Positions 9,594 through 17,537 of a DNA stretch of 21,160 bases are shown piece by piece; within the stretch, counting starts at the first letter, position 1; each line of letters starts with the position of its first letter. The translations under genes and the position numbers were made by a program. Source of the stretch: JAVMKJ01 sp031732875 (GTDB lineage: Bacteria > Pseudomonadota > Gammaproteobacteria > Competibacterales > Competibacteraceae); contig JAVMKL010000212.1 in the NCBI GenBank assembly GCA_031732875.1, forward strand, positions 1 through 21,160, in the 5' to 3' direction. The notes below the pieces were generated by a model, which ran no database searches, was not told the DNA's origin, and saw only the letters and a program-made list of their open reading frames with translations.

Positions 9594-10352
9594 TCAGGGC
9601 TGCGCTGACTTGGGCGCCTTGTCCTTGTTTTCGGCCAACATTTGGGCCAACTGGGTCGGCGGGACGTAACCGGGAATCATTTCACCGGACTCCAGAATCA
9701 TGCTCGGCGTACCCCGCACCCCCAGCTTCTGGCCCAGTTCGTACTGCGCTTGCACCGGGTTCTCGCAAGTCTTGCGCTCGATGTTCTCGCCGCGCTTGGC
9801 CTTGGTCAGCGCCTCCTGCCGGTTGTCCGCGCACCAGACCGCCACCGCCTTGTTATAGGACTCGGAACCGATGCCCTCGCGCGGGAACATCAGGTAGCGT
9901 ATCTTGATGCCTTCCTTGTTGTAAGCCGCGATCTGACCATGCATTTTGCGGCAGTAGCCGCAGTCGATGTCGGTGAACACCGTGACCGTGTGCTTGGCCG
10001 ACCCCTCGGGGGCGAACACCACCATGTCCTTCTCGCCGACCGCCGCGATGGCCTTGCCCCGCAGTTCGCCCCGGCGGTTCTCGGTCAGGTTGGCGCGGGA
10101 ACCCAGCTCGAGAATGTCGCCCTGTACCACGAACCGGCCATCCTCGCTCAGATAAAGAATCTGACCGCCGACGACCACCTCGTACAATCCCGGAATGGCG
10201 GTCGGATTGACGTTGTCGGGCTTTTCACCGTTCAGGGCGGCTTGCAGCTTCGTCAGATCCGGCTGCCCGACGGTGGGCGGCGCCGGCGCGGGATCGGCGG
10301 CCAGCGCGCTGGCGGCATGGAGAACGGCGGCAATCAACAAGGTCTTACGCAT
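9594..10352 (-). CDS. dsbC: Thiol:disulfide interchange protein DsbC
   Basis: Periplasmic disulfide isomerase that reshuffles wrong disulfides and is kept reduced by DsbD. The 252-residue product starts with a signal peptide (MRKTLLIAAVLHAASALA, cut likely after residue 18 or 19). A small dimerisation domain (about 30-100, with IPGLYEVVVGGQILYLSEDG) precedes the thioredoxin fold. The active site is C131-GY-C134, the cis-Pro loop is T215-P216, and C174 and C196 match the second, structural disulfide of DsbC. The frame stays open well upstream of the ATG, but that sequence is antisense to queA, and the signal peptide fixes the start; a GTG four codons upstream is possible. The gene is divergent from queA and is followed at 11 bases by the GH31 gene. 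Confidence 0.96.
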   Translation of the reverse strand: MRKTLLIAAVLHAASALAADPAPAPPTVGQPDLTKLQAALNGEKPDNVNPTAIPGLYEVVVGGQILYLSEDGRFVVQGDILELGSRANLTENRRGELRGKAIAAVGEKDMVVFAPEGSAKHTVTVFTDIDCGYCRKMHGQIAAYNKEGIKIRYLMFPREGIGSESYNKAVAVWCADNRQEALTKAKRGENIERKTCENPVQAQYELGQKLGVRGTPSMILESGEMIPGYVPPTQLAQMLAENKDKAPKSAQP

Positions 10353-10476
10353 TTGAATATCCACATGATGGCAAGAAATAATGACTTCAGAGTTTAGCCA
10401 GCGGCCGGGGTTCCACAATGACCTGCCGGTTTCGGAAACGCAACCCCGGCACGGTCTGGCCGAATCCGCCAGCGAA

Positions 10477-11514
10477 TTGCAGCGGCGGGATTTCCATTTC
10501 GACCTGCCGCCGGAACTGATCGCCCAGCATCCGCCGGCCCGGCGCGGCGACAGCCGGCTGCTGACCCTGAACGGCGCCACCGGCCAGATCGGCGACCGGC
10601 AATTTCGCGATCTGCCGGAGCTGCTTTTTCCCGGCGACCTGCTGGTGTTCAACGATACCCGGGTCATCCCGGCGCGACTCCACGGCCGCAAGGCCAGCGG
10701 CGGACGGATCGAATTGCTGGTGGAGCGGTTGCTCGACGAGCGGCGGGCGCTGGTCCACCTCCGCGCCAGCAAGCCTCCCAAACCCGGCGGTCTGTTGCTG
10801 CTGGATGCCGGTTTCGCCGCCACCGTGCTCGCACGCCACGACGACCTGTTCGAAATCCGCGCTGAGAGCGAGGAACCGCTGCTGGCGTTGCTGGAACGGC
10901 ACGGCCGGCTACCCTTGCCGCCCTACATCACCCGCGAACCCACCACGGAAGACCGCGAGCGCTACCAGACGATCTACGCCCGCTGGCCCGGCGCGGTGGC
11001 CGCGCCCACCGCCGGCCTGCACTTCGATCGGACCCTGCTCGACCGGATCGCCGAGCGGGGTGTCGGGCGAACCTTCATCACCCTGCACGTCGGCGCTGGC
11101 ACCTTCCAGCCGCTGCGGGCCGAGCGAGTAGCCGAACACGTCATGCACGCCGAACGAATCGAAGTCGATGTGGAGGTCTGCGAGCGCATTCGCGCCACCC
11201 GGACGCATGGTGGACGGGTGATCGCGGTCGGCACCACGGTGGTGCGGGCGCTGGAAGCCGCGGCCGGCGAGGATGGTATTCCCCAACCCTGGCGTGGCGA
11301 AACCCGCATCTTCATCCATCCCGGCCACCGATTCCGCTGCGTGGACGCGCTGATCACCAATTTCCACCTGCCGGAATCCACTCTGTTGATGCTGGTGGCG
11401 GCCTTCGCCGGCCACGCTGAAATCCTGCGCGCTTACCGCCACGCCGTGGAGCACCGCTACCGGTTCTTCAGCTACGGCGACGCCATGTTCGTCACCCGCC
11501 GGCCGCTCTCCTGA
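10477..11514 (+). CDS. queA: S-adenosylmethionine:tRNA ribosyltransferase-isomerase QueA
   Basis: QueA transfers and isomerises the ribosyl part of SAM onto preQ1 in tRNA, giving epoxyqueuosine in the queuosine pathway. Family segments are all present: FNDTRVIPARLHGRKASGG, APTAGLHFD, LHVGAGTFQPL, VIAVGTTVVRALE, TNFHLPESTLLMLV and YRFFSYGDAMFVT. The start is uncertain. An ATG at 10381 would add 32 residues not found in the family and leave only 28 bases for two divergent promoters. The TTG at 10477 places QRRDFHFDLPPELIA exactly where family members begin and gives 345 residues (E. coli 356). Neither site has a clear Shine-Dalgarno. Neither tgt nor yajC follows, unlike in E. coli. Confidence 0.95.
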   Translation: MQRRDFHFDLPPELIAQHPPARRGDSRLLTLNGATGQIGDRQFRDLPELLFPGDLLVFNDTRVIPARLHGRKASGGRIELLVERLLDERRALVHLRASKPPKPGGLLLLDAGFAATVLARHDDLFEIRAESEEPLLALLERHGRLPLPPYITREPTTEDRERYQTIYARWPGAVAAPTAGLHFDRTLLDRIAERGVGRTFITLHVGAGTFQPLRAERVAEHVMHAERIEVDVEVCERIRATRTHGGRVIAVGTTVVRALEAAAGEDGIPQPWRGETRIFIHPGHRFRCVDALITNFHLPESTLLMLVAAFAGHAEILRAYRHAVEHRYRFFSYGDAMFVTRRPLS

Positions 11515-11555
11515 ACGAAACGGCCCGCGCTCCGGTCCGAACCGGCGGTAGGACG

Positions 11556-11582
11556 CTTGAAATTCCACCCGGCGCCTATAGA
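11556..11582 (+). promoter_or_regulatory. Possible heat-shock promoter of htpX
   Basis: CTTGAA (11556-11561, followed by AT) matches the sigma32 -35 element. A -10 region with GCCTATAGA follows, and TATAGA (11577-11582) also resembles a sigma70 -10. The sigma32 -10 (CCCCATNT) is poorly matched. Its position 30-60 bases before htpX, a heat-shock gene in E. coli, supports the call. Confidence 0.4.
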
Positions 11583-11613
11583 TTCATCAGGATTTCTTCA
11601 CCGGAGCGTCACC

Positions 11614-12501
11614 ATGAAACGCGTCTTTCTGTTTGTCGCCACCAACCTGGGGGTCGTGCTGCTGCTGGGCATCGTCGCCCGATTGCTGGGCGTGGATCGC
11701 TTCCTGTATCAGTCGGGCCTCAATCTCACCAGCCTGCTCGTCTTCGCCGCCATCTTCGGCATGGGCGGCTCGCTGATCTCGCTGTTCATGTCGAAATGGA
11801 TGGCCAAGATGTCGGTTGGCGCCCAGGTCATCGAGCAGCCACGCACTCAAACCGAACGCTGGCTGGTCGAAACCGTCCAGCGTCAGGCCCAGGCGGCCGG
11901 GATCGGAATGCCTGAGGTCGCGATTTACGACTCGCCGGAACCGAACGCCTTCGCCACCGGCGCCAACCGCAATTCGGCGCTGGTCGCGATCAGCACCGGC
12001 CTGCTGCAACAAATGACCGCCGAGGAAGCGGAAGCGGTGCTCGGCCACGAAGTCAGCCATGTCGCCAACGGCGACATGGTGACGCTGAGCCTGTTGCAGG
12101 GGGTGTTGAACACCTTCGTGATCGCCCTGTCGCGGATCATCGGGTACCTGGTGGATCAAGCCCTGTCTTCCCGCAACGAGGAGCGCAGCGGTCCCGGTAT
12201 CGGCTATTGGATAACCAGCATGATCCTTGAAATCGTGTTCGGCCTCGTGGCCTCGCTGATCGTGATGTGGTTCAGCCGCCAGCGCGAATTCCACGCCGAC
12301 GCCGGCGGCGCCCGGCTGGCTGGCCGCGGCAAGATGATCGCGGCGCTGGAGCGGCTGCGGCAGTTGCACGAACCCTCCCAGTTACCCTCGCAGATGGCAG
12401 CCTTCGGCATCAACGGCGGTCTGGGCGACGGGCTGCGGAAGCTGTTCATGACCCATCCCCCCCTGGAGGAGCGGATCGCCGCCCTGCGCCAGCAGTCCTG
12501 A
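11614..12501 (+). CDS. htpX: Membrane zinc metalloprotease HtpX
   Basis: Inner-membrane M48-family protease that, together with FtsH, degrades misfolded membrane proteins. The 295-residue product (E. coli 293) has two N-terminal membrane segments (about 4-25 and 37-58). The zinc site is H145-E146-VS-H149 in VLGHEVSHVANGD, with E225 in QREFHADAGGA as third ligand. Two further hydrophobic stretches lie between them (about 160-182 and 197-220). The C-terminus has the family's MTHPPLEERIAAL. The ATG at 11614 is chosen over in-frame upstream codons because GGAG (11603-11606) is 7 bases before it and MKRVFLFVATNL is the family N-terminus. A CTTGAA box upstream fits heat-shock control. Confidence 0.97.
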   Translation: MKRVFLFVATNLGVVLLLGIVARLLGVDRFLYQSGLNLTSLLVFAAIFGMGGSLISLFMSKWMAKMSVGAQVIEQPRTQTERWLVETVQRQAQAAGIGMPEVAIYDSPEPNAFATGANRNSALVAISTGLLQQMTAEEAEAVLGHEVSHVANGDMVTLSLLQGVLNTFVIALSRIIGYLVDQALSSRNEERSGPGIGYWITSMILEIVFGLVASLIVMWFSRQREFHADAGGARLAGRGKMIAALERLRQLHEPSQLPSQMAAFGINGGLGDGLRKLFMTHPPLEERIAALRQQS

Positions 12502-12508
12502 CCGGTCA

Positions 12509-12542
12509 AAAAGCGCCGCGACGGCAATGCCGCGGCGCTTTT
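12509..12542. terminator. Bidirectional rho-independent terminator between htpX and the fimX-like gene
   Basis: AAAAGCGCCGCG (12509-12520) pairs perfectly with CGCGGCGCTTTT (12531-12542) around a 10-base loop. The GC-rich stem flanked by an A run and a T run can end transcription of both convergent genes. An alternative CGGC-AAT-GCCG hairpin can form within the loop region. Confidence 0.9.
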
Positions 12543-12554
12543 GGGGTGGAACGA

Positions 12555-14651
12555 TCAACCGGCGTACTGTCGGAAGTCGAAATCCAGCTTGGGACCGGCT
12601 TCCGCGACCATGTTGCCCTGAACCAGGGTGACGCCGAACTGCCAGATGCTGGCCATCTGCGGCGCCGTGGACACTCCCGCGGCCACCACCCGGGTCTTCA
12701 GCTCCTGCGCCTTCTGCGCCAGCATCGCCATCGCCATGCGGCTGTTTTCGTCCTTGGCCTTGGCCAGGCGTTCGATCAGGCTGCCATCCAGCTTGATGTA
12801 ATCGGGAACCAGTTCCCGGAGCAGCCGTTCGGAGTGCGCTTTGCCACCGAAATGAGACAAGGCTATGCCGCAACTCAGATCCCGCAGGCGCGCGCGCAGT
12901 TGACGGGTTTCGTCGAAGCATTCATCGGCGTCGTCCTCCTTGATCTCCAGTACCAGATGATTACCCGATAGTCGGCTGTCCTTGAAACGCTTGCCGAGCC
13001 AATCAAAAAAATCTTTATCAACCAAGGAATTGCGTGACACGCGAACAAACAGGACCGGCAGTTTGGCCGCTGCTCTCTGCAATTCGAGCAACGACGCCAA
13101 TCCTCGGATGATAGTCCATTTGTCCAGGGCGCCCATCAGTCCAAAACGTACCGCCACGACACCCAGCTTTTCCATCGGATGAAGCTTGTCGGCCTCGTCC
13201 ACGACCCCAAGATACGTTTTGTAGCGCGCTTCCTCGGCGTTTTCGAAACTGACGATCGGCTGATAGGACACGCTCAGACGCCCCTTGGTCAGGGCGGTTT
13301 TGATCAGTCGGATCGCGGCTTCATCCTGCTCGCTGACCGTGGTGGCGGTGGCGCCTTGCCGTTCCTCCTTCGGGAGAGCGTAAATCTCGACTTGATTCCC
13401 GCCCTTCTGGCGGGCTCCTTCGCAGGCCCGGTCGGCGTGCGACAAAGCCTGAACGGCGCTTTCATGTCCGCCGCTCGCCGCGCAGACGCCGATGCAGCAG
13501 GTCGTGGTGAACAGCTTGCCGCCGACCTGAAAGCTGTGTTCGGCGACCGACTCGCGGATGCGCTCGGCCAAGGCCAGCGGATCGGTCGGCGAATTCGCGG
13601 GCACGTAAATGGCGAACACCCCGCTGGCGAAATGAGCGGCGACATCCTCGAGAGCCAACATTTCCTTGAACAGGTTGGCGACCTCGATCATGAATTGCTC
13701 GACGGCCTCGAACCCCATGGCGTACCGAATGGCGGCGTAATCCGTGAGCAGAACGTACAACACGGCGCCATCGTGATCGATTTCCAGGGCTTCAAGAAAG
13801 AAACGCCGGGTATACAGCCCGGTGGTGTCGTCGTACTTAAGCAGGTTCTCGAGTTGCTGGTTGTAGGCGCTCCTCTCCGGAGTGGTGTCCCGGACGATGA
13901 TCTGGGTGCACGGCTCGTCGTTCATCCGGGTCGGCGCACATTCCAGCAGGATCGGGAAGGTTTGACCGTTGCTGCGCATCCCGACCAGTTCCACCTGTTC
14001 GATCGCCTTGCCCGAACGGATGCTGCGGCGCAAAACGCTTTTCAAGGCATCCCGGTATCCCGGTGGCACCATGTGGACCAACTGGATATTACCCAGATCT
14101 TCCTTGCGCTCGTAACCAAACAGGCGGAGATAGGCAGGATTGGCGTAGGAGTGAACCCCCTCGTGAATGTAGGCGATGGCCTCCTGGATGTTTTCCAGCA
14201 GCGCCTGACTGCGAATCTCGCTCTCCGTGATGCGGATCTCGAAGGATTGCTCGCGCTTGCGCGCTTGCAAGTGGCGCAATTCCTTGCGGACCACCGATAC
14301 CAGATGATCGGCGTCATCCAGGTAGAAATAGTTGTCGGCGCCTTCCTCCAGCATGCGGGCAGGCTTGTAATGCAGGCGGGATTCATCGTCCACCACGGCG
14401 ATGATCGGAATGTCCTGTTTGGACTCGACCACCATCAGCCGCGCTTCGGCGATGGTGGGCAATCCCTCACCCAGCCGCAACAGGATCACATCGAGCGGCC
14501 GGTAATCGATCGCGCCGCGAGCTTCTTCCGCCTGATCGGTCTGGATCAGGTCGAGCTGGTAGCCCTCGCCATCCAAGGTCTTGACGATATGATCGATATC
14601 GGACCGGGAACGATCCAAAATGAGCAGATTGATGAGGGGAGGATCAGACAC
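12555..14651 (-). CDS. FimX-like degenerate REC-PAS-GGDEF-EAL c-di-GMP effector
   Basis: About 698 residues with the domain order and size of FimX, the c-di-GMP receptor controlling type IV pilus assembly and twitching. The REC domain (1-125) has VILLRL where the phosphorylated Asp should be, so it is probably not a phosphoacceptor. A PAS domain (about 150-265) and a degenerate GGDEF domain follow (ASGVF in place of GGDEF, so no cyclase activity expected). The EAL domain (about 440-698) keeps YQPIVSF and DYIKLDGSLI but has YLGV instead of EAL and SHFGG instead of DDFG, so it should bind c-di-GMP rather than cut it. The start is uncertain: GTG at 14651, with AGAGG 9 bases upstream, is preferred to a TTG at 14684. 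The FimX function is inferred from architecture; no pilus gene is present in the window. Confidence 0.87.
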   Translation of the reverse strand: MSDPPLINLLILDRSRSDIDHIVKTLDGEGYQLDLIQTDQAEEARGAIDYRPLDVILLRLGEGLPTIAEARLMVVESKQDIPIIAVVDDESRLHYKPARMLEEGADNYFYLDDADHLVSVVRKELRHLQARKREQSFEIRITESEIRSQALLENIQEAIAYIHEGVHSYANPAYLRLFGYERKEDLGNIQLVHMVPPGYRDALKSVLRRSIRSGKAIEQVELVGMRSNGQTFPILLECAPTRMNDEPCTQIIVRDTTPERSAYNQQLENLLKYDDTTGLYTRRFFLEALEIDHDGAVLYVLLTDYAAIRYAMGFEAVEQFMIEVANLFKEMLALEDVAAHFASGVFAIYVPANSPTDPLALAERIRESVAEHSFQVGGKLFTTTCCIGVCAASGGHESAVQALSHADRACEGARQKGGNQVEIYALPKEERQGATATTVSEQDEAAIRLIKTALTKGRLSVSYQPIVSFENAEEARYKTYLGVVDEADKLHPMEKLGVVAVRFGLMGALDKWTIIRGLASLLELQRAAAKLPVLFVRVSRNSLVDKDFFDWLGKRFKDSRLSGNHLVLEIKEDDADECFDETRQLRARLRDLSCGIALSHFGGKAHSERLLRELVPDYIKLDGSLIERLAKAKDENSRMAMAMLAQKAQELKTRVVAAGVSTAPQMASIWQFGVTLVQGNMVAEAGPKLDFDFRQYAG

Positions 14652-14824
14652 GCGTTCCAACCTCTGCTGATGGCCAGGATCCAATTTTCTTCATGATAGC
14701 CAATGCCCCGGTCTCCTTCACCCCAAAATGGGATGGTACCCGCGGAACCTGACGGGAACTTGTCTTTGCGGTTATCATATTTTGTTTATGCAACCTAATC
14801 ACTCTGGCTGAAGGCAGGCATGGC

Positions 14825-15394
14825 ATGGCAACCTATAGTACCAATGAATTCAGGAGCGGGCTGAAAATCATGCTGGATGGCGATCCCTACGCCATCGTCG
14901 AGAACGAGTTCGTCAAGCCTGGTAAGGGCCAGGCATTCAACCGGGTCAAGGTGCGCAATCTGAAGAGCGGGCGAACCATCGAGCGGACCTTCAAATCGGG
15001 CGACACCGCCGAAGGTGCCGACGTGGTCGATGTGGAACTGCAATATCTCTACAACGACGGCGAGCACTGGCACTTCATGGACCCGCAAAACTACGAGCAA
15101 CTCACCGCCGAAGCGACCGCCGTGGGCGATGCCGCCAAATGGCTCAAGGAAGAGGCGATCTGCCAGGTGACCCTGTGGAACGGCGCGCCATTGAGCGTCT
15201 CGCCACCCAATTTCGTGATCATGACCATCGTCGAGACCGATCCCGGTCTGCGCGGCGATACCTCGGGCGGCGGCGGCAAGCCGGCGATCCTGGAAACCGG
15301 GGCGGTGGTCCGGGTGCCCCTGTTCGTCCAGAGCGGCGAAGTCATCAAGGTCGACACCCGCAACGGCGAGTACGTGTCCCGGGTCAAGGAGTGA
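14825..15394 (+). CDS. efp: Translation elongation factor P
   Basis: EF-P relieves ribosome stalling at polyproline stretches. The 189-residue product has all three beta-barrel domains and is collinear with E. coli EF-P: FRSGLKIMLDG, EFVKPGKGQAF, TFKSGDTAEGADVVD, YLYNDGEHWHFMDP, DPGLRGDT and VIKVDTRNGEYVSRVK. K34, the residue that receives beta-lysine in the EpmA pathway, is present in KPGK (31-34). GCAGG ends about 6 bases before the ATG. The AT-rich gap upstream (14760-14800) must hold the promoter, but no convincing hexamer pair is seen. epmA follows 16 bases after the stop, so substrate and modifying enzyme are encoded together. Confidence 0.98.
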   Translation: MATYSTNEFRSGLKIMLDGDPYAIVENEFVKPGKGQAFNRVKVRNLKSGRTIERTFKSGDTAEGADVVDVELQYLYNDGEHWHFMDPQNYEQLTAEATAVGDAAKWLKEEAICQVTLWNGAPLSVSPPNFVIMTIVETDPGLRGDTSGGGGKPAILETGAVVRVPLFVQSGEVIKVDTRNGEYVSRVKE

Positions 15395-15410
15395 GTGGAT
15401 CGGCCGGGAC

Positions 15411-16400
15411 GTGGAATCGATCTCCTGGCGGCCAACCGCCGATCTGGCCATCCTGCGCCTGCGGGCCGGACTGCTGGCGCGCGCCCGGGCTTTCTTCGCG
15501 GCGCGCGGCGTGCTGGAAGTGGAAACGCCAGCCTTGTCGGCGGCGGCGATCACCGATCCCCACCTGATCAGCTTTAGCACGATCTATTCAGGACCGGGAC
15601 CGCGCCACGGGCAAACGCTGTACCTGCACACCTCGCCGGAATTCCCGATGAAGCGGTTGCTGGCGGCGGGCAGCGGTTGCATCTACCAATTCGCGCGGGT
15701 GTTCCGCGACGGCGAAGCCGGCCGCCGCCACAATCCCGAGTTCACCCTGCTGGAATGGTACCGGGTCGGTTTCGACCATCACCGGCTGATGGCGGAGGTG
15801 GCGGAACTGGTCGCGGAACTGCTGGCCGGACGGCTGGCGCTGGCGGAGCCGGAGCGGCTGAGCTATCGCGAACTGTTCCAGCACCATCTGGATCTGGACC
15901 CGCACCGGGTCGGCGTGGCGAAACTGGCGGCCTGCGCCGAGGCGCGGAACGTGCCGATCCCGCCCGGGATGCCGGCGGGCGATACCGATCCATGGCTGGA
16001 TTTATTGTTGACGCACTGCATCGAGTCGCGGCTGGGACGGGGACGATTGACTTTCGTGTACGATTATCCGGCTTCGCAGGCGGCTCTGGCGCGATTGCGA
16101 CCGGCCGATCCACCGGTCGGCGAGCGTTTCGAGCTGTACCTGAACGGCGTCGAACTGGCCAACGGCTTTCACGAACTGGGCGATGCCGCCGAGCAATACC
16201 GCCGGTTCGAGTCGGAGAACGCGGCGCGGCGGGCGCGGGACCTGCCGGTCATGCCGGTGGACGGGAATCTGCTGGCCGCGCTGGAGGCTGGATTGCCGAA
16301 TTGCGCGGGCGTGGCGATCGGCTTCGACCGATTGGTGATGCTGGCGGCGGGAAAGGCGTCGCTGGCGGAGGCGCTGGCGTTTCCGGTCGACCGCGCCTGA
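15411..16400 (+). CDS. epmA: Elongation factor P--(R)-beta-lysine ligase EpmA
   Basis: EpmA (GenX/PoxA/YjeA) is a short class II lysyl-tRNA synthetase paralogue that attaches (R)-beta-lysine to EF-P Lys34. The 329-residue product (E. coli 325) has no anticodon-binding domain. It shows RGVLEVETPALS, SPEFPMKRLLAAG, class II motif 2 (FARVFRDGEAGRRHNPEFT, LLEWYR), ELANGFHELGDA and motif 3 (GVAIGFDRLVML), ending in FPVDRA as in E. coli. The start is a GTG with only a weak GGGAC upstream, but MESISWRPTADL lines up with the family N-terminus and no better in-frame start exists after the efp stop. The partner lysine 2,3-aminomutase EpmB is not in the window. Confidence 0.97.
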   Translation: MESISWRPTADLAILRLRAGLLARARAFFAARGVLEVETPALSAAAITDPHLISFSTIYSGPGPRHGQTLYLHTSPEFPMKRLLAAGSGCIYQFARVFRDGEAGRRHNPEFTLLEWYRVGFDHHRLMAEVAELVAELLAGRLALAEPERLSYRELFQHHLDLDPHRVGVAKLAACAEARNVPIPPGMPAGDTDPWLDLLLTHCIESRLGRGRLTFVYDYPASQAALARLRPADPPVGERFELYLNGVELANGFHELGDAAEQYRRFESENAARRARDLPVMPVDGNLLAALEAGLPNCAGVAIGFDRLVMLAAGKASLAEALAFPVDRA

Positions 16401-16473
16401 ACTCCCAGCCCGCTTGCCAGCGATGGCCCCGATTGACCGCTCGCCAGTGGAGCCGCCCCATCGCGCCCGACTG

Positions 16474-17385
16474 CTATCCAGCAGCGGGTTTGGCGACCTT
16501 CCCCAGCCGTTGTCCCACCCGCACCGTCGCCCCCGCCCGTACTTCGGTTTCCCAGCGCGCCATGCCCGGACCGAATAGCAGGATCGCGGTGGAACCCATG
16601 TTGAAACGGCCCATCTCCGCGCCCTTGTCGAGCCGAACCGCCCCATCGCCGTTGGCCGGATAGCTCCAGCACCGGATGGCCGTTCCCAGCGGCGGAGTGA
16701 TCGCCCCGGTCCAGACCGTCTCGATCGAGGCCACGTTGATCGCGCCCACCAGCACCAGCGCCATTGGCCCCGCCGGTGTATCGAACAGCATCGCCACCCG
16801 CTCGTTGCGGGCGAACAACTCCGGCACCACCCGCGTGGTCAGCGGCGACACGCTGAACAGCTTGCCCGGAATGTGAACCATCTCCCGCAACCGGCCGGCC
16901 AGCGGCATGTGGATGCGGTGATAGTCGCGCGGCGACAGGTACAGAGTGGCGAAGGCGCCGCCCCGGAACGGCCGCGCTCGCTCCGGATTGCCGCCGAGCA
17001 GCGCTGTCAGCGAAAAGCTCCGCCCCTTGGCCTGCAGCACGGCGTCGGCGTCTGCCACCCCGATCCGGCTGACCGCGCCGTCCACCGGGCAGCACACCAC
17101 CCGGTCGCCCGGCGCCACCGGCCGCGCCCCGGGCCTGAGCGCCCGGGTGAAAAAGGCGTTGAAATCCGGGTAGGCGCGCGCATCCGGCTCCAGCGCCTCG
17201 GCCAGATTCACCCGGAAATGGCGGGCGAATCCCCGGATCAGGATGTCCTTGAACCAGGGAGTTCGAGCCCGCGTCACCCGGTAGGTCAGGCGAGTCAGCA
17301 GCCGCTGCGGCAACAGGTATTGCGGCAGGTTGCGCAAATAATCAACCGGGGTGGCGGGCGAATCGGAGGCGTGGGTGTCGGCCAT
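16474..17385 (-). CDS. psd: Phosphatidylserine decarboxylase proenzyme
   Basis: Psd decarboxylates phosphatidylserine to phosphatidylethanolamine at the inner membrane. The 303-residue proenzyme has PVDGAVS (D102), DYHRIHMP (H156, H159) and the self-cleavage site M263-G-S-T266, where Ser265 becomes the pyruvoyl group. Many relatives have LGST; MGST keeps the cleaved Gly-Ser pair, so processing should be normal. FKDILIRGFARHFRVN and FNAFFTRALRPGARP are typical of the proteobacterial long form. The ATG at 17385 gives the family N-terminus, although the frame is open further upstream and no clear Shine-Dalgarno is seen. It is divergent from prmB (152-base gap) and convergent with epmA (73-base gap, no obvious terminator). 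Confidence 0.97.
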   Translation of the reverse strand: MADTHASDSPATPVDYLRNLPQYLLPQRLLTRLTYRVTRARTPWFKDILIRGFARHFRVNLAEALEPDARAYPDFNAFFTRALRPGARPVAPGDRVVCCPVDGAVSRIGVADADAVLQAKGRSFSLTALLGGNPERARPFRGGAFATLYLSPRDYHRIHMPLAGRLREMVHIPGKLFSVSPLTTRVVPELFARNERVAMLFDTPAGPMALVLVGAINVASIETVWTGAITPPLGTAIRCWSYPANGDGAVRLDKGAEMGRFNMGSTAILLFGPGMARWETEVRAGATVRVGQRLGKVAKPAAG

Positions 17386-17537
17386 GGGCAAGCACTTCGG
17401 TAGAGTGGTAGGCAGGGGCGGCGTTGAAGATCGAAACAGCATATCCGGGTTACCGCCGAGACGGTAGAATAAACGGGTAATCCACGGATGCCCGATCCGC
17501 CCCCGCCGCCAATCCTCAACTGTCCGCCCCGTGCCCC

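Noticed and set aside
13179..14696. Long plus-strand frame antisense to the FimX-like gene
   Set aside because: Antisense shadow; the opposite strand has coherent REC-PAS-GGDEF-EAL order.
16401..16473. Possible hairpin between epmA and psd
   Set aside because: The similar GCTTGCCAG and GCTCGCCAG segments are direct, not inverted, repeats, and no T run follows.
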